Assembly: GCA_046541415.1 (NCBI GenBank)
Contig: JBKHDI010000062.1
Span: 1-22,796 of the forward strand
Length of the DNA: 22,796 bases
Direction: 5' to 3'
Origin: CAZOVB01 sp046541415
Lineage (GTDB): Bacteria > Planctomycetota > Phycisphaerae > SM23-33
Shown: one piece after another, positions 14,432-21,199 of the stretch
Layout: each line of letters opens with the position of its first letter
Position numbering within the stretch: the stretch's first letter is position 1
Program-made: the position numbers and the translations under genes
Notes under the pieces: model-generated
The model's database searches: none
Told to the model about the DNA's origin: nothing
The model's input: the letters and a program-made list of their open reading frames with translations, nothing else

Positions 14432-16627
14432 GTGACATCCAGGAAAATCGCTTGGATCATGCTGTGTATCGGTGCGGCCATCATGGGCGGCACGTACTTC
14501 CTTTATATCCAGTCCGAACCGGCCGCCCAGGCCCAGACCGGCGTCGAGGCCGAACAGACGCAGACTCCCGACGCCCAGCCCGACAGCGCGGCCGGGAACC
14601 AGGACCCGCCAGAGGAGCCTGCCGGCCGTACGCCCGACAACGGCCAGGGCGAACTGGCCGCCCCGGCCTGGGCGGGCACGGACTTGTCTGAAACCCGCAG
14701 CGAGAAGTACTACATCGGCTCGGCCAATCCCGGCAGCGGATACATGTTCCAGATCGAAGCCGTCGGCCGGGGCGCGGCGATCTACACCCTCAAGCTCGCC
14801 CAGTACCAGGCGACCATTGAAGACAAGCAGCTGGCGGCTGAAAACCCGGACACCTACGACTCGCTCTGGCAGGACAAGGGCGATGACTACCAGGGCCCCT
14901 ACAGTCTGCTGAACCCCGTGAACTTCGACAACCAGTCTGCCTTGCCCTTCGCGACCCGCGGGATTTACTGGACCATCGGCCAGTCCGAGAAGCCCGAGCC
15001 CCTCTGGGCCCCCCGCACCGGCGGCCAGGGCTGGATCGCCAAAGACCTGATCGAAGACGAAGACTCCCAGTCCCTGCCCTTCGAGTACAAGATCCAGCGC
15101 AACGGCCGGGAGTTCCTGACCGTCACCAAGACCTACACCGTCCGCAAGGGCGATTACTCGTTTACCCTCGAATTGAAGGTCCAGAACCATTCGACCCAGA
15201 CCGTCAACGTCTGCCTCGACCAGCTCGGGCCCACCGGCGTGCCCAAGGAAGACTACGACAAGGACGTCCGCCAGATCGTATATGCCCAACTGAGCCCTGA
15301 TGGCGAAGTACAGCCCACCCTTGTCGCAGCCCCAGGCAACGGCGTGTATGAAGATGTACCTCTGAATGACCGCAAGTACGTTTCCGGGCAAGGAAAGGAC
15401 CCCATCTGGGTCGGGGTGATGAACAAGTACTTCGCCTCGCTGGTCTATCTCGAATCGGGCTCGGATGCGACGCTGGCCAACCTGGGCGACGATCCGGAGT
15501 TCTACTACGGCGCGCTGAAAGAATCCCAGACCTCCCAGGCCCTCTTTGCCGGCCTGATGATCGGCTCGAAGGATCTCTCCGACGAGACCACCATCGAGCA
15601 GGGCGTCAGCCTGGCCAAGTCGATGAAGCTGGACAGGCCCGAGCAGGTCGCGCGGATTCGCCCGTCGCTGGTTATCAAGCCCAACGGCGTGCAGACAGTC
15701 AGCATGAACGTCTTCTGCGGCCCCAAGAAGCGCGACATATTCACCGACGAAGAGAACCACCCTCTCTACGCCCAGTTGAACTATCTCTCGACGATCGACG
15801 TCTCGAGCTGCTGCCCCGTCTCGGTCGACTTCCTGGCCATCGGCATGATGTGGCTGCTGCAGACGTTCTCGGTGGTGGCCCTGGGCAACTGGGGTATCGC
15901 GATCATCCTGCTGGTGCTGCTGGTCCGCCTGGTGCTCCATCCGCTGAGCAAGAAGTCGCAGACCTCCATGGCCAAGATGCAGAAGCTCGGGCCCCAGGTC
16001 AAGAAGGTCCAGGAAAAGTACAAGGACGACAAGGCGACCATGCAGAAGGAGGTCATGAAGATCTACCGCGAGGCCGGGGCCAGCCCCTTCCTCGGCTGTT
16101 TGCCGATGTTCCTGCAGATCCCCATCTGGATCGCGCTGTGGACGGCTGTCCGCGTCTCGGTTGAACTGCGACACGCCGCCTTCCTGCCGGTCTGGCTGAC
16201 CGACCTGTCCACGCCCGACCAGTTGATCGAGTTCGGCCAGGCCCTGCCGATCATCGGCAGCAGCTTCAACCTCCTGCCGATCCTGCTGGGCGTGGCGATG
16301 TACCTGCAGATGAAGCTCTCGCCCCAGATGGCCGGCGGGGCCGGCGGGGCGACCACCCCCGAACAGCAGGCCCAGCAGAAGATGATGCAGTTTCTCATGC
16401 CCGGCATGATGCTGATGTTCTTCTACAACGCCCCGGCCGGGCTGACGCTCTACATCATGGCCTCGACCTTCGTAGGCGTGATGGAATCGAAGATCATCCG
16501 CAAACACATCCGCGAGAAAGAAGCCGCCGAAGCCGCCGCAGAAACCGTTGTCCAGGGGCCGGGCAAGGGCGCCCGCTCGTCCAGACCCAAGAAACCCAAG
16601 GGACCCTTCTGGCACAAGAACGGCTGA
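14432..16627 (+). CDS. yidC: Membrane protein insertase YidC
   Basis: This 731-residue protein inserts and folds inner membrane proteins, alone or with SecYEG. It has an N-terminal membrane anchor (about 6-26), a Gln/Pro/Asp-rich linker, a large periplasmic beta domain (about 90-450) and the conserved five-helix insertase core. In the core, VVALGNWGIAIILLVLLVR carries the conserved groove arginine (R499), and SPFLGCLPMFLQIPIWIALW is the family signature. The C-terminal tail of ~45 residues is Lys/Arg-rich (RPKKPKGPFWHKNG); a similarly extended tail of Rhodopirellula YidC has been reported to bind ribosomes. Length exceeds E. coli YidC (548 aa), mainly through the linker, periplasmic domain and tail. 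GTG start with a good ribosome binding site. The usual rpmH-rnpA partners are absent. Confidence 0.95.
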   Translation: MTSRKIAWIMLCIGAAIMGGTYFLYIQSEPAAQAQTGVEAEQTQTPDAQPDSAAGNQDPPEEPAGRTPDNGQGELAAPAWAGTDLSETRSEKYYIGSANPGSGYMFQIEAVGRGAAIYTLKLAQYQATIEDKQLAAENPDTYDSLWQDKGDDYQGPYSLLNPVNFDNQSALPFATRGIYWTIGQSEKPEPLWAPRTGGQGWIAKDLIEDEDSQSLPFEYKIQRNGREFLTVTKTYTVRKGDYSFTLELKVQNHSTQTVNVCLDQLGPTGVPKEDYDKDVRQIVYAQLSPDGEVQPTLVAAPGNGVYEDVPLNDRKYVSGQGKDPIWVGVMNKYFASLVYLESGSDATLANLGDDPEFYYGALKESQTSQALFAGLMIGSKDLSDETTIEQGVSLAKSMKLDRPEQVARIRPSLVIKPNGVQTVSMNVFCGPKKRDIFTDEENHPLYAQLNYLSTIDVSSCCPVSVDFLAIGMMWLLQTFSVVALGNWGIAIILLVLLVRLVLHPLSKKSQTSMAKMQKLGPQVKKVQEKYKDDKATMQKEVMKIYREAGASPFLGCLPMFLQIPIWIALWTAVRVSVELRHAAFLPVWLTDLSTPDQLIEFGQALPIIGSSFNLLPILLGVAMYLQMKLSPQMAGGAGGATTPEQQAQQKMMQFLMPGMMLMFFYNAPAGLTLYIMASTFVGVMESKIIRKHIREKEAAEAAAETVVQGPGKGARSSRPKKPKGPFWHKNG

Positions 16628-16640
16628 TTGATCCGCAACC

Positions 16641-18767
16641 ATGCTCACAGCAGTACAGTACTACCGCGCACCGTTCCCGGAAGCCCACCGCTGGGCCGAT
16701 GACCTCTCGGCCATCCGGGATACCGGCATCGAGGCGATCCAGCTCTGGTGTCTCTGGGGCTGGATCGAGGGCAAGCAGGGCACGTTCCGCTACGACGACT
16801 ACGACCGGCTGATCCAACTGGCCGGCGATCGGGGCCTGGGGGTGATCCTCAGCACCGTCGCCGAGATCCATCCCTTCTGGATCCACCGGGCCGTGCCGGG
16901 AGCCAACCTGGTCGACGGCATGAACCGCCCGGTGGTTTCCTGCCCGCGGGCGGAAGTCAACGTGGGCCTGAGCCCCGGCGGCTGCTACGACCACCCGGAA
17001 ATCGCCCGGAGGATGCGGGCGTTTCTGGTCGATCTGGCCGGACGGTATGCCTCGGCGGGAAACCTGCTGGCCTGGGACTGCTGGAACGAAACGCGCTGGA
17101 ACGTCCACGCCGAGACACTGACCTGCTACTGCCAGCACACCCTGGCCGCCTTCCGGGCCTGGTTGGCCGACCGGTACGGCGACCTGGAAGGCCTGTCCGA
17201 CGCCTGGAAGCGCCGCTACGACAGCTGGGACGACGTGATCCCCAGCAAGCGGACGGCCGGGCCGTTCTCCGACCTGCTCGACTGGGGCCGCTTCCACGGC
17301 TGGCGGGCCCGCCGGCACGCCCGCTGGCGATACGAGGCGATCCGCCAGGCCGACGGCGACCCAAACCACCCGATCACCGCCCACGGACCCATGCCCACGC
17401 TGGTCTGTCCCCCTGTGGCCGCGGAAGTCCCCTTCTGCCGCGCCAACGACTGGGACCTGGCCGACGTGCTCGACGGCGTCGGATCGTCCCACTTCCCGTA
17501 CCTGCAGGGCATGGGCGATTCGACCATCGCCGCCCGTATGCAGCAGGTGGTCTCCTCGGCCCAGGGCAAGCTCGCCTGGGTCAGCGAGATACAGGGCTCC
17601 AGCAGCCCCGCCGGCTACGGCGACGACCGCCGACCCGCCGGTGACCCGCTCTGCCAGCAGCGCTGGCTGCTCGATGCCGCCTCCCGCGGCTACGACGCGA
17701 TGATCTTCTGGGCCTGGCGGAACGAAGTCTTCTGCCGTGAATCCGGCAGCCACGGCATGTTCGGCCGCGACGAGGTCGCCCTGCGCCGCATGGGCGGTCT
17801 CAAGGCCGCTACCGACGCGCTGAGCCGCCACGCGGACCTGCTGGCCGACTACCGCCCGGACCCTGCCCGCGTCGGCGTGCTCTTCGTGCCCGACAATTAC
17901 ACGCTGACCTGGGCGTGGCAGGGCAATATCGACGACGCGCGCTGGTCGGTCATGGGTTACGCCCGGGCCCTGGAGCGGCTGGGGGTGGCCTACGAATTCG
18001 TCGAGTCGGACCACACCGAGATCCTCGAGCAGATCGACGTGCTCTTCGCCCCATGGTGTCAGTTGCTGCCCGAGTCGGCGCGCAAGGCGATCGAGGCCTT
18101 CGTCGACCGCGGCGGGGTGCTGCTGACCGAGGCGGAAACCGACGCGTTCAGCGAGACCGGCTTCTACCGCTACACCGACGAACGACCGTTGATGCAGCAC
18201 ATCGGGGCTGCAGAAGTCGGGCGCGAGTCGCTCTCGGATACAGGTCCGTTGCGGCTGGAGATCGACGGCGAGTCGTTCGAGATCCCCCTGAAGCACTTCG
18301 CCGCGCCCTTCCCGGCCGATGCGGGCAAACCCCTTGCCCGGGACGCCGCCGGAAGAGCGCTGATCCTGGCCAAGCCCGTCGGCCAGGGCAGCGTCGTGCT
18401 GCTGGGCAGCTTTGCGGGCAGACCCTACTACGACCAGCGCAACGAAGGCTTCGAGGCCCTGCTGGCCCACGTCTGCAGCCTCCGGGGCGTCCAGGGGCCG
18501 GACCTGGGCATCGCCCCGCCCGGCGACAGCCACGTCTACTTCCGCTTCGGGCGCAGCGGCGAGAACCGCCTGCTCTGGCTGTTCAACCAGAACCGCGATC
18601 TCGACGTGGATCTGTCGGTTCCCGTCGGGCAGGCCCGATCCGTTCGCGAGCTGCTGAGCGATCAGGACATCCAGATCCCCGCCGGTCAGGACCGCTGCGC
18701 GATCCACCTGGACGCCTCGGGCTCGGCCATCCTCTGCTGGGACGCTGGGCGCGGCTCTTCCGGCTGA
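16641..18767 (+). CDS. Beta-galactosidase, glycoside hydrolase family 42
   Basis: This 708-residue enzyme would hydrolyse terminal beta-galactosides with retention of configuration. Domain A, a TIM barrel (about 1-395), has the acid/base in WNE (E150) and the nucleophile in VSEIQG (E316), matching GH42. Domain B (about 405-590, VGVLFVPDNY to VLLGSFAG) is the Rossmann-like trimerisation domain, and the last ~80 residues form a small beta domain. There is no signal peptide, so it is cytosolic and probably acts on imported oligosaccharides. GH42 enzymes of the Thermus type bind zinc through C, CxC and a further Cys; here C101, C162 and C164 are present but the fourth position is T167. ATG 16641 lies 13 bp after the yidC stop. 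No sugar transporter or regulator is adjacent. Other GH42 specificities, such as arabinogalactan-derived sugars, are possible. Confidence 0.9.
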   Translation: MLTAVQYYRAPFPEAHRWADDLSAIRDTGIEAIQLWCLWGWIEGKQGTFRYDDYDRLIQLAGDRGLGVILSTVAEIHPFWIHRAVPGANLVDGMNRPVVSCPRAEVNVGLSPGGCYDHPEIARRMRAFLVDLAGRYASAGNLLAWDCWNETRWNVHAETLTCYCQHTLAAFRAWLADRYGDLEGLSDAWKRRYDSWDDVIPSKRTAGPFSDLLDWGRFHGWRARRHARWRYEAIRQADGDPNHPITAHGPMPTLVCPPVAAEVPFCRANDWDLADVLDGVGSSHFPYLQGMGDSTIAARMQQVVSSAQGKLAWVSEIQGSSSPAGYGDDRRPAGDPLCQQRWLLDAASRGYDAMIFWAWRNEVFCRESGSHGMFGRDEVALRRMGGLKAATDALSRHADLLADYRPDPARVGVLFVPDNYTLTWAWQGNIDDARWSVMGYARALERLGVAYEFVESDHTEILEQIDVLFAPWCQLLPESARKAIEAFVDRGGVLLTEAETDAFSETGFYRYTDERPLMQHIGAAEVGRESLSDTGPLRLEIDGESFEIPLKHFAAPFPADAGKPLARDAAGRALILAKPVGQGSVVLLGSFAGRPYYDQRNEGFEALLAHVCSLRGVQGPDLGIAPPGDSHVYFRFGRSGENRLLWLFNQNRDLDVDLSVPVGQARSVRELLSDQDIQIPAGQDRCAIHLDASGSAILCWDAGRGSSG

Positions 18768-18818
18768 GACGGGTAACCCTTCGGCGGCGCCACGGCTGTC
18801 TGCAAGCGGAGAACGGGT

Positions 18819-19271
18819 TTACGAGCCCACCAGTTCCTGCTCGGAAACCAGGCTGGAGAACAGCCCGTCCCTGGCCAACAGTTGATCGTACGTCCCTGCT
18901 TCGGCGATCTGTCCATCCTCGATGACGATGATCTCGTCGACGTTCCGCACCGTCGAGAGGCGATGGGCGATGACCAGCACGGTCCGCTCGTTGAGCGCCA
19001 CGACACCCAGGGCGATCAGGGCCCAGAATTGGAGCATCTCGGCGCGCCGGGCGGCTGGGGCGTCGCCGCGAAGGATGCGGTCCATGACCACCTGCAGAAG
19101 CAGGGGAATCCCCACGGGGGTCAACAGCTTGGCCCAGCCGGCCAGGACGGTGGCGCCCAGCAGCCTCTTCTGTTCCCAGAGCGGCCCGGCCAGGGGCGAC
19201 AGCGTCCGGCGCAGAGGCTCCTCGCCTGCCGGGTTGGTTTCGGATGTTTCGCGGGTTGTCTTGCGATTCAC
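18819..19271 (-). pseudogene. Internally deleted ABC exporter remnant
   Basis: The 150-codon open frame (GTG start) joins the two ends of an ABC exporter. Residues 1-90 resemble an exporter N-terminus with the first membrane helix and IPLLLQVVMDRIL. Residues from about 94 (NERTVLVIAHRLSTV, H-loop His at 103, then IIVIEDGQIAEAGTYDQLLARDG) are the end of a nucleotide-binding domain. Everything between is missing: five helices, Walker A, Q-loop, signature and Walker B, roughly 400-450 residues. The junction falls near 18984-19001 and keeps the frame, so a small membrane protein could still be made, but it cannot bind ATP or transport. It is unlike the intact exporter at 4771 in sequence. No Shine-Dalgarno sequence is evident. 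A deletion is the simplest reading; an assembly error is possible. Confidence 0.75.
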
Positions 19272-19283
19272 GCTGCGGTATCA

Positions 19284-19341
19284 GGCCCCGGTTGGGAATC
19301 TGGCATGCTCTCGAAAGGTTAGTCTATCCCAACCCCGGGCC
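19284..19341. repeat. Inverted repeat upstream of the ABC remnant
   Basis: GGCCCCGGTTGGGA (19284-19297) faces TCCCAACCCCGGGCC (19327-19341) across 29 bp. The arms pair apart from one extra base. It lies 12 bp upstream of the remnant's GTG and could be a leader hairpin or the scar of a small element. The 251 bp between the remnant and folC hold nothing else apart from the folC terminator. Confidence 0.4.
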
Positions 19342-19460
19342 CGAGGCAACGTCCAGGCCAAGGCCTGGCCCGTGCCGCAGCGCGCCTGGTACAGGTGCGA
19401 TGTCTTCAGCCCAGCAGCAGGGATATGCGCCGGCCGGGGGCTGGAACCACCAGGGGGCGA

Positions 19461-19498
19461 AAATGCAAAAGGCCCGCACCTTGGGTCGCGCGGGCCTT
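19461..19498 (-). terminator. Rho-independent terminator of folC
   Basis: A 9-bp perfect stem (AAGGCCCGC at 19469-19477 with GCGGGCCTT at 19490-19498) with a 12-nt loop is followed on the minus strand by TTTTGCATTTT. It lies 25 bp beyond the folC stop and has no T run on the plus side. It ends the folC transcript, so the ABC remnant downstream would need its own promoter. Confidence 0.85.
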
Positions 19499-19522
19499 GG
19501 AATGGACAGTTGTGGGTTTGCC

Positions 19523-20923
19523 TCAGCGGCGTTTGGGCTGCAGGAGGCCCTTGGCCTCGCCGACGAGGTAGAACGAGCCGGTGATGCAGATCATGTCTTC
19601 GCGGCTGACGGCATTGTTGGCGATGCGGATCGCCTGGACCAGGTCGTCGGCGACCTGTGCGACCTTGCCGGAGTACTCTTCGTACATGTCGGCGAGTTCT
19701 TTGGGGTCTGCGGCGCGGCTGTTGCCGGTCGCCCGCGTGAAGATCACCTTGTCGGCGCCGGTGGCGATCTGCTTCATCATCCCGGAGATGTCCTTGTCGG
19801 CGGCGCAGCCGAAGATCATCACCATCGAATCGTAGGGGATGTGATGGCCGATGCCCCGCATCAGGGCCTGGACGGAGGCGGCGTTGTGGGCCCCGTCGAC
19901 GAGGATGCGTGGGTCTTCGTGGATCATTTCCATCCGGCCGGGCACTTCCACCTGCGCCAGGCCGTTCATCGCCGCCTGGTCGTCGATCTCCATGCCCTGG
20001 GCCTTGAGCTCATCCAGCAGCGCCAGGGCCAGGCCGCAGTTGACCGCCTGGTGCTCGCCGAGAAGCGGCACGGGCAAATGCTCGAAGCGGCTGTGGCCGG
20101 TGGTCAGGCAGACGCGGGCATGGCAGCCTACCTGCCGGGACGATTCGACCCGGTAGGAAAACTCGATGTCCTTGCCCGTAAACTTCAGCTGCGAATCCAG
20201 CCCCAGGGCGGTGGACTTCAGGACGCGCTCGGCATCGGGGTGCTGCGGGACGCTGATCGCCGGGGTCTTCTTTTTCAGGATCCCCGCCTTCTCGGTTGCG
20301 ATATCCGTCAGCGTATTGCCCAGCTGGTGCATGTGGTCCATGCTGATGCTCGTCAGGCCGCAGACGGCGGGGTGGATCACGTTCGTGCTGTCCAGCCGCC
20401 CGCCGAGGCCTGTTTCGATCACCGCGATGTCCGTCTGCTCGTCAACAAAATGACAGAACGCCAGGGCAGTGAAAATCTCGAAGAACGTCGGCTTGTCGTC
20501 CGGATCTTCCTCGATCAGCGGGATCGCCCGGTTGATCAGGCGCGTCATGGCTGCCTGGGTGACCATCTGGTCGTTGACGCGGACCCGCTCGCGAACGTCG
20601 CAAATATGCGGAGACGTGTACAGACCTACCTTATATCCGCACGCCTGAAGCATCGCTGCCAGCATCGTCGCGGTGGAACCCTTGCCCTTGGTCCCGGCGA
20701 TGTGTACCGCCCTGATGCTCTGGTGCGGATCGCCCAGGCCCTTAAGCAGCCTGTGCATCCGGTCGAGGTTGAAGGTATCCCGGTTGTATCGCACTCGCAG
20801 CATCTGCTCGTAATCCGTCTGCGAGTGCAGATATCGCATGGCGGATTCGTACGTCCGGATGCTCAGCGGTGTCTTCTTGGAAGAGGAGCGTTTGGTCCTC
20901 TTGGAGGTTGTTGCAGTGACCAT
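19523..20923 (-). CDS. folC: Folylpolyglutamate synthase / dihydrofolate synthase FolC
   Basis: This 466-residue Mur-ligase-type enzyme adds glutamate to tetrahydrofolate (and in many bacteria to dihydropteroate) using ATP. Motifs: P-loop GTKGKGS (77-83), TSPHICDVRERVRVN (the folate-binding omega-loop region), ETGLGGRLDSTNV, the SMDHMHQLGNTLTDIATEKAGI stretch typical of FolC, and ILVDGAHNAAS in the C-terminal domain. Length is slightly above the family norm (~430) because of a ~22-residue Lys/Ser/Thr-rich N-terminal extension. The ATG at 20923 lies right behind a strong promoter with no room for a ribosome binding site. Initiation within the extension is not excluded, but no ATG lies there before codon 29. 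The gene is monocistronic, bounded by a promoter and a terminator. The usual neighbour accD is absent. Confidence 0.93.
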   Translation of the reverse strand: MVTATTSKRTKRSSSKKTPLSIRTYESAMRYLHSQTDYEQMLRVRYNRDTFNLDRMHRLLKGLGDPHQSIRAVHIAGTKGKGSTATMLAAMLQACGYKVGLYTSPHICDVRERVRVNDQMVTQAAMTRLINRAIPLIEEDPDDKPTFFEIFTALAFCHFVDEQTDIAVIETGLGGRLDSTNVIHPAVCGLTSISMDHMHQLGNTLTDIATEKAGILKKKTPAISVPQHPDAERVLKSTALGLDSQLKFTGKDIEFSYRVESSRQVGCHARVCLTTGHSRFEHLPVPLLGEHQAVNCGLALALLDELKAQGMEIDDQAAMNGLAQVEVPGRMEMIHEDPRILVDGAHNAASVQALMRGIGHHIPYDSMVMIFGCAADKDISGMMKQIATGADKVIFTRATGNSRAADPKELADMYEEYSGKVAQVADDLVQAIRIANNAVSREDMICITGSFYLVGEAKGLLQPKRR

Positions 20924-20932
20924 AGCGTCGAG

Positions 20933-20962
20933 AGTATAGCAATCTGAGGGGTTTCATGTCAA
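20933..20962 (-). promoter_or_regulatory. Strong sigma70 promoter of folC, near-leaderless
   Basis: On the minus strand a perfect TTGACA (20957-20962) and TATACT (20933-20938, 5 of 6) are spaced by 18 bp. The expected start near 20926 is only about 3 nt before the folC ATG. It is the best promoter in the window. The -10-to-ATG gap (9 nt) is identical to that of the lipoprotein gene at 699. Confidence 0.75.
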
Positions 20963-20975
20963 GATTTTCAGAGTT

Positions 20976-20988
20976 TTTACACTGTAAA
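20976..20988. repeat. Dyad TTTACA-c-TGTAAA between folC and xylB
   Basis: Two perfect 6-bp arms around a single base lie 13 bp upstream of the folC -35 box and ~210 bp upstream of xylB. The position suits a regulator binding site acting on folC or on xylB. The AT-rich arms make it stand out from the GC-rich surroundings. Confidence 0.35.
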
Positions 20989-21016
20989 CGCATATTTTCC
21001 TTGAATTTATGACTTC

Positions 21017-21046
21017 TTTAACGTTGATGATTTACCTGTTTAACGT
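21017..21046 (+). repeat. Direct repeat TTTAACGT, 22 bp apart, upstream of xylB
   Basis: TTTAACGT occurs at 21017-21024 and 21039-21046, both preceded by a T two bases earlier. The 22-bp period is about two helical turns, so both copies face the same side of the DNA, as in direct-repeat operators of AraC-type regulators. A weak promoter-like pair overlaps them (TTGATG 21024-21029, 16 bp, TATGAA 21046-21051). Confidence 0.4.
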
Positions 21047-21066
21047 ATGAAGCCCCGTCTCCTGTC

Positions 21067-21092
21067 CGCCCCGCCGGGGCGCAAGGCCTTGC
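21067..21092 (+). repeat. Hairpin plus 12-bp palindrome in the xylB leader
   Basis: CGCCCC/GGGGCG (21067-21072/21076-21081) forms a tight 6-bp hairpin with a 3-base loop. It abuts the perfect palindrome GCAAGGCCTTGC (21081-21092). No T run follows, so it is not a terminator. It could be an RNA structure or protein site in the xylB leader. Confidence 0.35.
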
Positions 21093-21138
21093 AGGCGAGG
21101 GGCAAACGTGGTTCAATTCTCCCCTGCCCGAATGCTAT

Positions 21139-21171
21139 GCACCTGCGCCCGCCGCCAGTGGGCGCAGGTGC
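21139..21171 (+). repeat. Perfect 12-bp inverted repeat just before the xylB ribosome binding site
   Basis: GCACCTGCGCCC (21139-21150) pairs perfectly with GGGCGCAGGTGC (21160-21171) around a 9-base loop. The stem ends 12 nt before the AAAGGAG of xylB. There is no T run on either side. In mRNA it would be a very stable hairpin close to the initiation region, possibly controlling translation or mRNA stability. Confidence 0.55.
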
Positions 21172-21183
21172 CGAATTGACCGC

Positions 21184-21190
21184 AAAGGAG
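21184..21190 (+). promoter_or_regulatory. Ribosome binding site of xylB
   Basis: AAAGGAG lies 9 nt before ATG 21200 and selects that start over the in-frame ATG at 21047. Confidence 0.75.
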
Positions 21191-21199
21191 ATCGCCACC

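Noticed and set aside
13454..16648. Very long minus-strand open frame continuing upstream of tsaB, antisense to the phosphoesterase and yidC
   Set aside because: The sequence is low-complexity Gly/Val/Asp/Arg typical of the antisense of GC-rich genes. TsaB starts at its family motif at 13453, and yidC on the other strand is unmistakable.
16494..18707. 737-codon minus-strand open frame antisense to the GH42 gene
   Set aside because: The plus strand encodes a full GH42 enzyme with both catalytic glutamates; the antisense frame has no recognisable motif and arises from GC3 bias.
21139..21171. The 12-bp inverted repeat as a terminator
   Set aside because: No T run follows on either strand; it sits between leader and ribosome binding site of xylB.
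21047..21199. 51-codon N-terminal extension of xylB from an in-frame ATG
   Set aside because: It reads through several hairpins, has no similarity to FGGY kinases, and the ATG at 21200 has AAAGGAG and the canonical N-terminus.
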